Shown one piece after another: positions 33,629 to 42,295 of a DNA stretch of 64,000 bases (the first letter of the stretch is position 1; each line of letters begins with the position of its first letter). A program made the translations under genes and the position numbers. The DNA comes from Novibacillus thermophilus (lineage in GTDB: Bacteria > Bacillota > Bacilli > Thermoactinomycetales > Novibacillaceae): NCBI RefSeq assembly GCF_002005165.1, contig NZ_CP019699.1, positions 1,798,001 to 1,862,000 of the forward strand, read 5' to 3'. Under the pieces are notes generated by a model, which was not told the origin of the DNA, made no database searches, and saw only the letters and a program-made list of their open reading frames with translations.

Positions 33629-34642
33629 TCACTCCGACGTCGCCTGTACCTTGTCTCCTTGGCGCTCTCTCGGTGAGTACAGATGACACGCCACGTAGTG
33701 ACTCCGCTCGTGTTCTACTAACGAAGGTCGTACTTCTTGACAGACGTCCATCGCATAAGGACAGCGGGTGTGAAAAGCGCATCCCCGGGGAGGATTTTCC
33801 GGATCAGGAACATCTCCTTCCAACAAAATGCGCTCCCGCTGTGCTTCTTCTGGGTCGTCTATGGGGATGGAAGAGAGCAATGCTTCCGTGTACGGGTGTT
33901 TGGGCTTTTCGTAAAGATTTTCGTTTGGTGCCAGTTCCACGATCCTTCCTAAGTACATGACTCCCACTCGGTTGCAAAAGGTGCGGATTACGCTGAGATC
34001 GTGAGAAATAAAGACGTAAGTCAGTTTGAATTCGTCCTTCAAATCTTGGAGCAAGTTTAACACTTGCGATTGGACAGAAACGTCAAGGGCTGAAACCGGT
34101 TCGTCTGCCACGATCAGCTTCGGGTTTAAAGCTAAAGCCCGGGCAATGCCGATGCGTTGCTGTTGTCCGCCGCTGAGCTGATGGGGGTAGCGCACAGCGT
34201 AATCATCACTGAGGCCGACGATATTCAAAAGGTGCATAACCCGTTCCCGGCGCTCCTTTTTATTTCCGCAACCGTGAACGAGCAGCGGCTCTCCGACAAT
34301 TTTTTCCAATTTGTGGCGCGGATTCAAAGATTGAGAAGGATCTTGAAGTACGATTTGCATCTTTTTCCGGACTTGCCGCATCTGTTTGTAGGAATAGTGT
34401 GTAATATCTCTTCCGCCGAAGACGATACGGCCGTCGGTCGGCTCGAGGAGACGCAATGCAACCCGTCCCAATGTCGATTTGCCGCAACCGCTCTCTCCGA
34501 CGATCCCCAACACTTCCCCCCGTTCAACCGAGAGCGAAATATCATCCGCGGCCTTGACATAACCGATTGTACGCCTCAATGGACCGCCCTTGACCGGGTA
34601 GTATTTTTTCACGTGTTCTAGCTTTAAAAGCACGTTATTCAA
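33629..34642 (-). CDS. oppF: Oligopeptide ABC transporter ATPase (OppF/DppF-like)
   Basis: About 337 residues from TTG 34642, seven bases after AGAAGGGAG; the longer frame to 34768 runs through the upstream gene and was rejected. It has Walker A GESGCGKST, signature LSGGQQQRIGIARAL and Walker B LIVADEPVSALD. The C-terminal oligopeptide domain (GDVPDPENPPRGCAFHTRCPYAMDVC) is characteristic of OppF/DppF and may carry an Fe-S site. The start overlaps the oppD stop. Confidence 0.9.
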   Translation of the reverse strand: MNNVLLKLEHVKKYYPVKGGPLRRTIGYVKAADDISLSVERGEVLGIVGESGCGKSTLGRVALRLLEPTDGRIVFGGRDITHYSYKQMRQVRKKMQIVLQDPSQSLNPRHKLEKIVGEPLLVHGCGNKKERRERVMHLLNIVGLSDDYAVRYPHQLSGGQQQRIGIARALALNPKLIVADEPVSALDVSVQSQVLNLLQDLKDEFKLTYVFISHDLSVIRTFCNRVGVMYLGRIVELAPNENLYEKPKHPYTEALLSSIPIDDPEEAQRERILLEGDVPDPENPPRGCAFHTRCPYAMDVCQEVRPSLVEHERSHYVACHLYSPRERQGDKVQATSE

Positions 34643-35639
34643 TGCGTTGGCTCCCTTCTTCTCGGTGTAACAAACATCGGGAACGCCTTCCGTTTCCCAA
34701 CGGGTACAGTTCCGGTGCCTCCTTCCAACACGAATCAAAGGCGAAGGTACAACGGGGAGCAAAGGCACATCCTCGTTTTAAGCTGCCTGGCTTCGGGACA
34801 GTGCCGGGAATCGAGTAGAGCCGTTGGCTTCGCTCTTTTCTTTTGGGAACAGAAGCGATGAGGCCTTGTGTGTAAGGGTGTTGCGGATCTTTTAGTATGC
34901 TGCGGACATCCCCTTCTTCCACCACTTTTCCCGCATACATGACGAGGACTCTCTCGCACACTTCCGCTACGACGCCTAAATCGTGAGTAATGAGCAAAAT
35001 GGCGGTGCCTTGTTCTTGATTCAACTGTTTCATCAAATTTAATATTTGCGCTTGGATGGTCACATCTAAAGCTGTGGTCGGTTCGTCCGCGATCAGCAGT
35101 TCTGGCTGACACGCCATAGCCATGGCAATCATGACGCGTTGACGCATTCCGCCGGACAACTGGTGAGGGTAGTCTTTCACGGTGCGTTCAGCTCGCGGAA
35201 TGCCGACTTTACTTAACATTTCGACACTTTGACGCAGCGCTTCTTTGCGTGACGCTTTTTTGTGAATGCGAATGACTTCCGAAATCTGGTGGCCGATGGT
35301 GAAAGTGGGGTTGAGGGAGGACATCGGATCCTGAAAGATCATGGAGATGTCGTTCCCCCGCAGTTGGCGCATTCGACGCTCTGTTGCGTGAATTAAATCT
35401 TCCGATTTGAACTCCATTTTGTCTGCAGAAATTTTCCCGGGAGGTTGGGGAATGAGTTTCAAAACGGAGAGGGAGGTCACACTTTTTCCGCATCCCGATT
35501 CTCCCACTAGACCGACAATTTCACCCTTGTACAAAGAGAAGTCAATTCCGTTTACAGCAGGAATTACGCCTTTGTCGGTGGAGAATTGCGTGTGCAAGCG
35601 GTTTACGCGCAATATCGGTTCTGACACTACTTCAACCAT
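34635..35639 (-). CDS. oppD: Oligopeptide ABC transporter ATPase (OppD/DppD-like)
   Basis: 334 residues from ATG 35639, preceded by GGGGAGG. It has Walker A GESGCGKSV, signature LSGGMRQRVMIAMAMA, Walker B LLIADEPTTALD and the C-terminal block GTVPKPGSLKRGCAFAPRCTFAFDSC. It is the first gene of the opp operon. The left end of an insertion element lies only 23 bp upstream of its start, so the native promoter is displaced. Confidence 0.92.
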   Translation of the reverse strand: MVEVVSEPILRVNRLHTQFSTDKGVIPAVNGIDFSLYKGEIVGLVGESGCGKSVTSLSVLKLIPQPPGKISADKMEFKSEDLIHATERRMRQLRGNDISMIFQDPMSSLNPTFTIGHQISEVIRIHKKASRKEALRQSVEMLSKVGIPRAERTVKDYPHQLSGGMRQRVMIAMAMACQPELLIADEPTTALDVTIQAQILNLMKQLNQEQGTAILLITHDLGVVAEVCERVLVMYAGKVVEEGDVRSILKDPQHPYTQGLIASVPKRKERSQRLYSIPGTVPKPGSLKRGCAFAPRCTFAFDSCWKEAPELYPLGNGRRSRCLLHREEGSQRIE

Positions 35640-35786
35640 CGTAACCTCCCCGCAGTGGACGTGTATGAGTAAAATGTTTATGGGCAAATCCGAGGAATGA
35701 TGTTGAAAAAAGTATAGAAAAAGGTCTCTCTTCTTGGTAAAGTGTTAAGCGACTAAACCAAACACTACCAAGGAGTGAGAGACCTC

Positions 35787-37207
35787 GTGCAGAAGGATAC
35801 CATGATTTGGCCAACGATGGAAGAGTTAGAGGAGATGTTGTTTCGGCTATTACAGGAACAGTTTGCAGCCGCAATGACATATATCCTGGAGGACATTGAC
35901 CGACAGATCATGGAGCAAAGGGACAAAAAGAGATACCGCTTGAAGAATGCATACGAAATCGACGTAGATACCCTGTTTGGTACGGTTACTTTCAAGCGGA
36001 GGATTTATCTAGATCGGCAAACAGGAAAACATGTCTACTTACTTGATCAGATGCTCCAGTATGACGGACAGAAAAAAATCAGTCCTTGCCTCGAGGAGGT
36101 GGCTGTAGCTTTTGCCAGCCAGGGGCCTTCCTACCGTGACAGTGCAGATCGACTGGAAAAACTGTTGGGGTATCGACCGCTGAGCCATGAAGCGATTAGA
36201 GGCAGGCTCATCTCCGAGGCAGAGACCCTGATCCAAAAGCCAGTCAAACGCAAGGCACCGCCTGTTTTGTTCATCGAAGCAGATGGTTTGTACACCAAGC
36301 TGCAGCGGACCAAGGCGAAGGGGATCGAGCACCGAATAGCCATTGTCCATGAGGGGTGGGAAAAAGAAGGGGGGCGCATCTGTCTGAAAGAAAAGAAACA
36401 CTACCTGCATGAACGGGGCGACTTTTGGGAAGGATTGGGCAGGTTTCTTAGTCAACATTATGAGTTGGATGGGGACACCTGGCTTGTGGTCAATGGAGAC
36501 GGCGCTCCCTGGATTAAAGAATGCCAATCGTATTTCCACCGGTGCATTTTTCAACTAGACCGCTTCCATGTTGCCCGGGAACTGAGAAACTATGTGGGAC
36601 ATCTGCCCGGACAGTGGCGACGCATCAGAAAAGCCCTGGCCGAATATGACGTGCCCCCCCTGCTTTCAGCACTCGAACAAGTGGCCGACACGGACATCCC
36701 GACAGAAAAAAGAACCGGGTATCGTCAGTATGTCCGCTATCTGCAAAGGAATCAGGACGACTTGCGGGATTACCGGGAAGTCTTGCGCCAGGCGGGTCTT
36801 GACACAACAGGTATGCGACCGATGGGAAGTGCGGAAGCCCAGATGCGCGTGATGGCCAAACGAACCAAACGCGGAGGATACAGCTGGAGTAAAAGAGGCA
36901 TCAGAGCGATGCTAAAGGCCATTATTAGATTTAAGGAAGGCTGGGACAATCAGGCCGGCATACAAAGGGCAGCCGCAGAGAAAACGGATGTATTCAGAGA
37001 AGCCAATATGAAGCAATTATTGCAAGAAGTCCAGCAGACATCACAGGGATGTTTGAACGGCGTCATACGGCTGTTGAAGGGACCGATGCAAAGCAGTCCA
37101 ACCGGCATGGCATTAAAAGGATTGAGAGGTTTTTAAAAACCATCCCCAAATACTCAATAACCGAGCAGAAGGAATTAGAACGCTTCCAAGAGGTCAGAGA
37201 TTTTTAA
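35787..37207 (+). pseudogene. ISLre2-family transposase with C-terminal frameshift
   Basis: The reading frame opens at GTG 35775 or 35787 and matches the ISLre2 (UPF0236-like) transposases: YEIDVDTLFGTVTFKRRIY, PCLEEVAVAFASQGPSYRDSA, VLFIEADGLYTKLQR and WLVVNGDGAPWIKECQSYF. It reads cleanly to KQLLQEVQ near 37033. After that the family-like sequence continues one frame over (ADITGMFERRHTAVEG, AKQSNRHGIKRIERFLKT) to a stop at 37207. The original frame instead ends at 37136 in unrelated residues. A one-base loss near 37033-37035 explains this. The copy is therefore probably inactive unless the base is a sequencing error. Confidence 0.8.
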
Positions 37208-37238
37208 ATCATTCAGCTCGGAAAAGAGCTTGCCCATA

Positions 37239-37270
37239 AATGCTTGACTCAAACAATGCTTGACTCAAAC
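37239..37270. repeat. Tandem 16-bp duplication at the IS right end
   Basis: AATGCTTGACTCAAAC occurs twice back to back. The outer copy abuts the target duplication. This duplicates the terminal bases of the right inverted repeat. Confidence 0.9.
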
Positions 37271-37540
37271 GTGGACGTATCGTCGTCTGTCCCATTCAAT
37301 TATTATGTTATTATGAATAGTACAAAACTATGACATGGTCGTCTTTTGTCCAAACTCAAGGGCATGGGGAGCCTTAATGGGTCATAAAGTGAAAGTGATG
37401 GGCGGGTTGAGGAGCGGAACGGCTTTTTAGCGTTGTGCCGTGTCAAAGCTGGTCAGAGGGACCGACCTTGTCGTTGCTGTTGGTGTCGAGACCGGACGCG
37501 TCACGTCGAGAATGAATGGTCGAAGAGAGTGTTGTTGCCG

Positions 37541-38728
37541 ATGGTACACAAACAATTGTGGGAAATAGCTGAGGCCATGAAACCGTGGCTCGTCGAAGTG
37601 CGGCGGGATTTTCACCGCCACCCTGAACTCGGTATGGAAGAATACCGGACGCGGGATAAAATCGTGCAGTACTTGCAAGAAATGGGGATTCCTCATAAAG
37701 CCAATATCGCCAACACGGGAGTTGTCGGCTTCATAGAGGGAGGGTCAAGCGGAAGGACTGTCGCTTTGCGCGCCGACATGGATGCCCTTCCCATTGCAGA
37801 ACAAAATGACGTCGTTTACAAATCGACCGTCCCCGGGAAGATGCACGCGTGTGGCCACGATGCGCACATGGCGATTTTGCTCGGAGCCGCCCGCCTGTTA
37901 AACGGCCAAAAGTCGCATCTTTCCGGCAACGTCAAGCTGATTTTCCAACCGGCAGAAGAAACGGTCGGGGGTGCAAAACCGATGATCGCAGCCGGTGTGC
38001 TGGACAGTCCGAAGGTAGACGCTGCTTTCGGTCTGCACGTCGCTCCGGAAATACCCGTCGGCCAAATCGGTTGGAGGTACGGTCAGATGAACGCAGCGTC
38101 GGACACGATTTTGATCACTGTGAAAGGGAACAAAGCCCACGGCGCATCTCCGCATACCGGCACGGACGCTGTCGTCATCGCCGCCCACGTCATCACGGCT
38201 TTGCAGACGATCGTCAGCCGCAACGTCGACCCGCGCCAGTCGGCGGTCATCTCCATCGGCGCGATTCAAGGTGGAACGCAAGGCAACATCATTGCCGATG
38301 AAGTGACCATGACCGGCACCGTGCGGACATTAGATCCTGACGTGCGTCAAACTGTGTTGCAGCGGATCGACGATGTGCTGCAGTACACGACGCGGAGCAT
38401 GGGCGGGGACTATGCGTTTGAACTGGGGGATGACGGCTACATCGCCCTCATCAACGACGATGCGATGGTGGATATCGTGAAACAGAGTGGCGAAACACTG
38501 CTGGGAAAGGAAAACGTGACCCAGATTCCCCTCCCGAGCATGGGTGTGGAAGACTTTTCTTACTTTGCAGCGGCTGTCCCGTCGGCATTCTACAGGTTAG
38601 GTTGCCGGAATGAAGCAAAAGGAATTGTTCACGGTGCCCACACCAGCCGCTTTGACATAGACGAAGACTGCTTGCCCATCGGTTCAGCCCTCCAGGCGCT
38701 CAATGCTTTAACCTTTTTGACCACATGA
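37541..38728 (+). CDS. M20-family amidohydrolase (N-acyl amino acid/hippurate hydrolase type)
   Basis: 395 residues from ATG 37541; a GTG at 37529 is also possible. The M20D pattern is clear: RRDFHRHPELGMEEYRT, VALRADMDALPI, the metal-binding MHACGHDAHMAILLGAA, IFQPAEE and GVEDFSYFA near the C-terminus. These cytoplasmic metalloenzymes cleave N-acyl or amide bonds of amino acids (hippurate, N-acetyl or indole-acetyl amino acids). The 270 bp upstream, between the IS and this gene, contain no other gene but may hold the displaced opp promoter on the minus strand. Confidence 0.87.
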   Translation: MVHKQLWEIAEAMKPWLVEVRRDFHRHPELGMEEYRTRDKIVQYLQEMGIPHKANIANTGVVGFIEGGSSGRTVALRADMDALPIAEQNDVVYKSTVPGKMHACGHDAHMAILLGAARLLNGQKSHLSGNVKLIFQPAEETVGGAKPMIAAGVLDSPKVDAAFGLHVAPEIPVGQIGWRYGQMNAASDTILITVKGNKAHGASPHTGTDAVVIAAHVITALQTIVSRNVDPRQSAVISIGAIQGGTQGNIIADEVTMTGTVRTLDPDVRQTVLQRIDDVLQYTTRSMGGDYAFELGDDGYIALINDDAMVDIVKQSGETLLGKENVTQIPLPSMGVEDFSYFAAAVPSAFYRLGCRNEAKGIVHGAHTSRFDIDEDCLPIGSALQALNALTFLTT

Positions 38729-38758
38729 CGGTCTATCTCCACCTTTGTTCAGACTCGT

Positions 38759-39661
38759 TCATGCCTCAACGGGCCCTTTTCTGCTGGCTTCATCGTTTTG
38801 CCCCTTTGTCACTAAGTCGATGAAAGCTTTCACCTGTTTCAAGTGTTGAGACGTCTTGTCGCTCAAGAGCCACGTTTCCCGTTGGATCGGTTGCTGCCCG
38901 TCGTCTAAAAGGGGGATTTTGTTGATGCGGCGGTCGACCGTTGTCAAACTGATGGACGGCAAAATGGCATACCCAATCCCATTCAGAGCCAGTTGTTTGC
39001 ACGTCTCAATTTGGTCGACAACGATGGTGCGCTCGGGCACACCGCCGAACTGTTTGCGCCACCAGCTTTGAATTTCCTGGTAGTAGGTGGAATCGCTCTT
39101 AAATTGAATGAACGGCCTGGAAGTTTCTTTAAGTTCTTCTAGGGATGTAATCGTAGTGTCAACTAAATACAGCTCATCACTGAATAAGTGATAGACGTTC
39201 CCCCTCCACTCTGGTTCACCGCGAATAATGCCGATGTGGAAGTTGTCTTCGTACAGGTGTTTGACACTGTCACTGCTCCAGCCCGTCGTAAGGGAAATTT
39301 TCACAAGGGGGTACTTTTCGACGTATTGCTTTAAAACACCGGGCAGCCAGTACTGTCCGACAATGGACGCCACTGCCAATTTCAGCGTGCCGCTGACGCG
39401 TTTTTCTAAGGACGAAAGTTCTTCTAACAACTTCTCTTCCCGCTGCAGCGTTTCGTTGACGTAACGAATAATTTTTTCGCCAGGAGGCGTTAAGATCAGG
39501 CCCTTTTGCGAACGCAAAAAGATTTTTTGTCCCCACGCTTTCTCAATCGATTGCAACCGTTGACTGAGGGCCGGTTGGGATATGTAAAGCCGTTCGGCAG
39601 CTTTGCGCATATTCAGCTCTTGTGCCAGTACCGCTAAAATTTCAAAGTCTGTCAAGCGCAT
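38759..39661 (-). CDS. LysR-family transcriptional regulator
   Basis: 300 residues from ATG 39661, the usual length; an upstream in-frame ATG at 39688 adds nine residues. The N-terminal helix-turn-helix reads LAQELNMRKAAERLYISQPALSQRLQSIEKAWGQKIFLR. A periplasmic-binding-like effector domain follows (LKLAVASIVGQYWLPGVLKQYVEKYP). It is divergent from a broken TauE/SafE exporter gene, the usual arrangement for a regulator and its target, and resembles regulators of sulfur genes in that respect. The effector is unknown. Confidence 0.9.
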   Translation of the reverse strand: MRLTDFEILAVLAQELNMRKAAERLYISQPALSQRLQSIEKAWGQKIFLRSQKGLILTPPGEKIIRYVNETLQREEKLLEELSSLEKRVSGTLKLAVASIVGQYWLPGVLKQYVEKYPLVKISLTTGWSSDSVKHLYEDNFHIGIIRGEPEWRGNVYHLFSDELYLVDTTITSLEELKETSRPFIQFKSDSTYYQEIQSWWRKQFGGVPERTIVVDQIETCKQLALNGIGYAILPSISLTTVDRRINKIPLLDDGQQPIQRETWLLSDKTSQHLKQVKAFIDLVTKGQNDEASRKGPVEA

Positions 39662-39686
39662 GTGTCGGTCACCCTGCCTCGTTATC

Positions 39687-39701
39687 ATAAGTTTTTGTTA
39701 T
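39687..39701. promoter_or_regulatory. Candidate LysR-type operator (ATAA-N7-TTAT)
   Basis: ATAAGTTTTTGTTAT is an interrupted palindrome of the T-N11-A class, located 25 bp upstream of the regulator start and upstream of the divergent promoter. Confidence 0.4.
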
Positions 39702-39725
39702 TGAAATTAATTATATCATTATAAT

Positions 39726-39753
39726 TTGACTATCTTTCGAATCGTCGTATAGT
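39726..39753 (+). promoter_or_regulatory. Promoter of the broken exporter gene
   Basis: TTGACT (39726-39731), a 16-base spacer and TATAGT (39748-39753) precede the TauE-like pseudogene start by 30 bp. Confidence 0.6.
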
Positions 39754-39783
39754 CTAGTTAGCGGTGTAAAGGAGTCACGCTCG

Positions 39784-40014
39784 ATGGACCCCTTCTTTCT
39801 CATGTGCGTCGGTATGACAGCGACGTTTGTCGGGACGATGGCCGGAAGCGGAAGGTTATCAACTTTCCGGCGATGATGTTGTGGGACACTGATCCACCCT
39901 GTCGTCGCAGTGAACGAGTTTTTCCAATGTATCGGTCCCCTCTCTACTTTCTTTAACGTTATTTGTCGAGAAAAAGATTTCAAGAAGGTGGTGATCGTGC
40001 CGTTCCTGTTATGA
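39784..40014 (+). pseudogene. TauE/SafE-type sulfite/organosulfonate exporter, degraded remnant
   Basis: From ATG 39784 the frame reads MDPFFLMCVGMTATFVGTMAGSG, the first helix of TauE/SafE proteins. The family sequence then jumps frame (VINFPAMMLWDT) and jumps again (LIHPVVAVNEFFQCIGPLSTFF, VICREKDFKKVVIVPFLL) before a stop at 40012-40014. Intact members have about 250-270 residues and eight helices; only about 75 residues are traceable. At least two frameshifts and a large 3' loss show it is dead. It still has a promoter and a divergent LysR regulator. Confidence 0.75.
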
Positions 40015-40300
40015 GGAGAGGTGAAAAAGTTGGTGTTGTCGTCGACGGTGACAAGTGAGGTCAGTCCGCTGTCGGGGCTGTGACGGGTTGTCCGGGCTTG
40101 GAAGGGGACGTTGCATAGCCGGACCTACGGTGTGGAGCGTTGTGCTTTCCGTTTGCTGTTGGTTCGTTCGTCGGGGCAAACGCGGATCCGGACAGGACAT
40201 CGCCTGTCCTGCCAGCACGTGGAACGCCTGTTGCAGACGGTGACAGGACTACTTGTAATGAAAATGGGCACTCCGAAAGTTTTAAGGGGGGAAGAAAACT
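40015..40300. other. No recognisable gene
   Basis: This stretch follows the exporter remnant. Short frames exist (for example VERCAFRLLLVRSSGQTRI, 40126-40180) but match nothing I know and have no ribosome binding site. It may be further decayed coding DNA. Confidence 0.4.
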
Positions 40301-40687
40301 GTGGAAATTAAGGTGAAGCGAATCGATCATGTGCAAGTGTGTATCCCGATTGGAGCAGAGGACGAGGCGAGGGGATTTTATACAGATATTCTAGGTTTTC
40401 AGGAAATAGAAAAACCGGATGCGCTCAAACCGAACGGCGGATTGTGGTATGATCTCGGCGGCGTTCAACTGCACATTGGGGTGGAAGAGATGGATAGTGA
40501 CAAGAGCAAGCGGCATCCGGCTTTTGAAATTGACGATGTGGACAGAGTAAGACGTTACCTTGAACGTCGAGGTGTCGTGACGCAAGATGAAATCCCGATT
40601 CCGGGGGTGAAGCGCTTTTCCCTGTTCGATCCATTCGGGAACCGGATCGAATTGTTAGAGAGAAAACGAGAGGCGTCACGACGTTAA
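40301..40687 (+). CDS. VOC-family (glyoxalase/bleomycin-resistance fold) protein
   Basis: 128 residues from GTG 40301 behind GGGGGGAAG. The VOC pattern includes RIDHVQVCIPIGAEDEARGFYTDILGF, a metal-ligand-like His in VQLHIGVEE and FSLFDPFGNRIELLE at the C-terminus. It is a small cytoplasmic metalloenzyme or binding protein of unknown substrate. Its end overlaps the convergent ATPase gene by four bases. Confidence 0.85.
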   Translation: MEIKVKRIDHVQVCIPIGAEDEARGFYTDILGFQEIEKPDALKPNGGLWYDLGGVQLHIGVEEMDSDKSKRHPAFEIDDVDRVRRYLERRGVVTQDEIPIPGVKRFSLFDPFGNRIELLERKREASRR

Positions 40688-41790
40688 ACAGTTGCCTGTT
40701 CCGCTGCAAATGCGTCGATCTCAGCCTGAATGCCGGTTTGTATCTCTTTCAGCTTGGCGAAGTCCGTGGCGTGGCGATAGATGGCGTCTAACTGGTCCCA
40801 CAGCTCTTTCGCTTGCGAGAGGCAGGACGTGGCTTGTCGCATTTTGGCCGAATAGCGCTCCCGAATGTCGTGTATTTGTGTTGCGTGCGTTTCGTCCGTT
40901 CCGGGAGCGATTGCATGGGCATACATGTCAATCACCTCATCGCCCTCACGCTCAGGGAAGTGCTCATGGGGAGCCGTGCTGTCGAAGATAGCTGTTTTTA
41001 GTTCTGGCAGAAGGACCATATCGAGGCTGTGGGGGTCAAACCCGCAATGGTAAATTTCTGCGTCAAATCCGCGCTCTTTGGCGGCTGCGGCGACTTTTTT
41101 CAACATACTGGACTTTCCGGAGCCGGGGCGCCCTTTGATGAAATAGCGTTTGTTCATCTCTTCCGTCAAGTTTTGAACAAAATCGACCGGACCTTTCGGG
41201 GTCGCGGCACCTAAGAACATGTGACGCACATGTGACGGTTTCGTTAACGCTTTGTCGGAAAACATCTGCTCTATCACGCGGTGTGCCAGGTTGTTCGCCT
41301 TGACGGGGTCTAAGTTGTCGATGTAGATTTTTTCCCATTCGTCGTGAATGCGGAGGGCGTCGGCAAAGGTCTTGTAAGCTTGTTGAAACGTTTTGGTCAT
41401 CTGTTTGTTCCGCGTTCGGATGTGTTCTTTCTGTTTTCTCAATTGATTTAAATCCCAGGCGACGCCTATGTTGACGTATTCCTCTATCGCACCGGGTGCT
41501 TGCGGTTCGACCGTACGGACAGCGCTTCCGTCCACGACCCCGAGTTTAAGCTCGGGCACGATTACACCGTCAACAGACGCGTCGTCAGACGCACAATGCA
41601 AACGTTCGATATCGTACCCGCGGCTCGACATCGTGTCGCCTATTTGTTTGATGATCGTTGACTGCCCGGTACAGGGGCCGCCGATTAAGAAGTAAAGGCG
41701 ATCGAGCCCGGCGAGGACAGAATTGAACAGACTGTAATAACCCCTCGCTGTATGACCTGCCGCGAAAAAGTTTCGGACTTTGCCCGCCAT
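40684..41790 (-). CDS. Two-P-loop ATPase of unknown function (PRK06851-like), first P-loop altered
   Basis: 368 residues from ATG 41790 behind GGAAAGGAG. The protein has two similar halves. The second half carries a normal Walker A (FIKGRPGSGKSSMLKK). In the first half the equivalent motif reads LIGGPCTGQST, so the P-loop lysine is glutamine (CAG at 41664-41662). HC.SDD, PELKLGVVDGSA and PELKTAIFDSTAPHE repeat between the halves. The family is common in spore-formers but has no established role that I know. The first site is probably unable to hydrolyse ATP. Confidence 0.75.
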   Translation of the reverse strand: MAGKVRNFFAAGHTARGYYSLFNSVLAGLDRLYFLIGGPCTGQSTIIKQIGDTMSSRGYDIERLHCASDDASVDGVIVPELKLGVVDGSAVRTVEPQAPGAIEEYVNIGVAWDLNQLRKQKEHIRTRNKQMTKTFQQAYKTFADALRIHDEWEKIYIDNLDPVKANNLAHRVIEQMFSDKALTKPSHVRHMFLGAATPKGPVDFVQNLTEEMNKRYFIKGRPGSGKSSMLKKVAAAAKERGFDAEIYHCGFDPHSLDMVLLPELKTAIFDSTAPHEHFPEREGDEVIDMYAHAIAPGTDETHATQIHDIRERYSAKMRQATSCLSQAKELWDQLDAIYRHATDFAKLKEIQTGIQAEIDAFAAEQATV

Positions 41791-41848
41791 GTGAGACGCT
41801 CCTTTCCTTCTGAACGTAGACATTATTTAGTATATGGCAAAAGGCTTC

Positions 41849-42019
41849 TGTGGGTGCCCGCCCATGATAGGCGTTTGTGGTCGAAGCCCCAACGTTCCAG
41901 CGTTCCTGCGACAGTTCTCGTTCGATCGTGTTCTCACCTCTCAGACCACACTTACACTGCTGCCGACAGAGTCGCGTGGAGGCATTATCAGCTCGCTTGC
42001 AGAAGGGAGGGGACCCACA
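41849..42019 (-). ncRNA. Candidate structured RNA or long 5' leader
   Basis: On the minus strand a promoter (TTGATC-N16-TACAAT) places the start near 42018. Exactly there begins TGTGGGTCCC, which pairs with GGGCACCCACA at 41859-41849 to close a domain of about 171 nt. An inner hairpin AACGCTGGAACGTT lies at about 41903-41890. The size and a closing stem starting at +1 recall 6S RNA, but no sequence consensus was recognised. The alternative is a roughly 230-nt leader of the ATPase gene. The same 11 bases (CTCACCTCTCA and its complement) occur in the promoter spacer and inside the RNA. Confidence 0.35.
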
Positions 42020-42024
42020 AATTA

Positions 42025-42052
42025 ATTGTATGAGAGGTGAGCGGATGATCAA
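42025..42052 (-). promoter_or_regulatory. Promoter reading into the candidate RNA/ATPase gene
   Basis: On the minus strand TTGATC (42052-42047) and TACAAT (42030-42025) are spaced by 16 bases. Confidence 0.5.
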
Positions 42053-42096
42053 GCCGAAAGCTTTATTGTAAAAACATGTGAAAAGAAAGCGGAACC

Positions 42097-42119
42097 CGCC
42101 ACCGGATGGCGTTTTTTGC
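42097..42119 (+). terminator. Orphan terminator-like hairpin
   Basis: CGCCA and TGGCG flank CCGGA and are followed by TTTTTT. No plus-strand gene precedes it within 1.4 kb, so either an unannotated plus-strand transcript ends here or it is chance. Confidence 0.45.
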
Positions 42120-42295
42120 AGGGAAGCGGTGCTGGAACGACAGACGTTTACCATAACCGAGAACGCCGTTACATAGCGAATAATCTCCCCGTCACATTTG
42201 TTCCCTGGCGGAGAAAGCATTACAATAAAAGTTAGGGAACACTGTGACGAGGTTTGCGACGACGTCGCAAGCCGAGCAGAAGGAGGCGTTCAAAA

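Larger units (their letters stand above)
35663..37270 (+). mobile_element. ISLre2-type insertion sequence with 8-bp target duplication
   Basis: The 1608-bp element encodes an ISLre2-family transposase. Flanking GTGGACGT copies lie at 35655-35662 and 37271-37278 and form an 8-bp target site duplication. The left end begins GTATGAGTAAAATGTTTATG and the right end, read inwards, GTTTGAGTCAAGCATT. The inner inverted repeats 35666-35687 and 37230-37251 match at 18 of 22 positions (TGAGT, TTTATGGGCAA). The last 16 bp of the right end (AATGCTTGACTCAAAC) are tandemly duplicated at 37239-37254 and 37255-37270. It is inserted just upstream of oppD. Confidence 0.88.

Noticed and set aside
41585-42220. 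A 211-codon open frame on the minus strand upstream of the two-P-loop ATPase
   Set aside because: It overlaps the ATPase N-terminus in another frame, has no ribosome binding site, and its composition (many Cys, Arg, Ser) is that of a chance frame.
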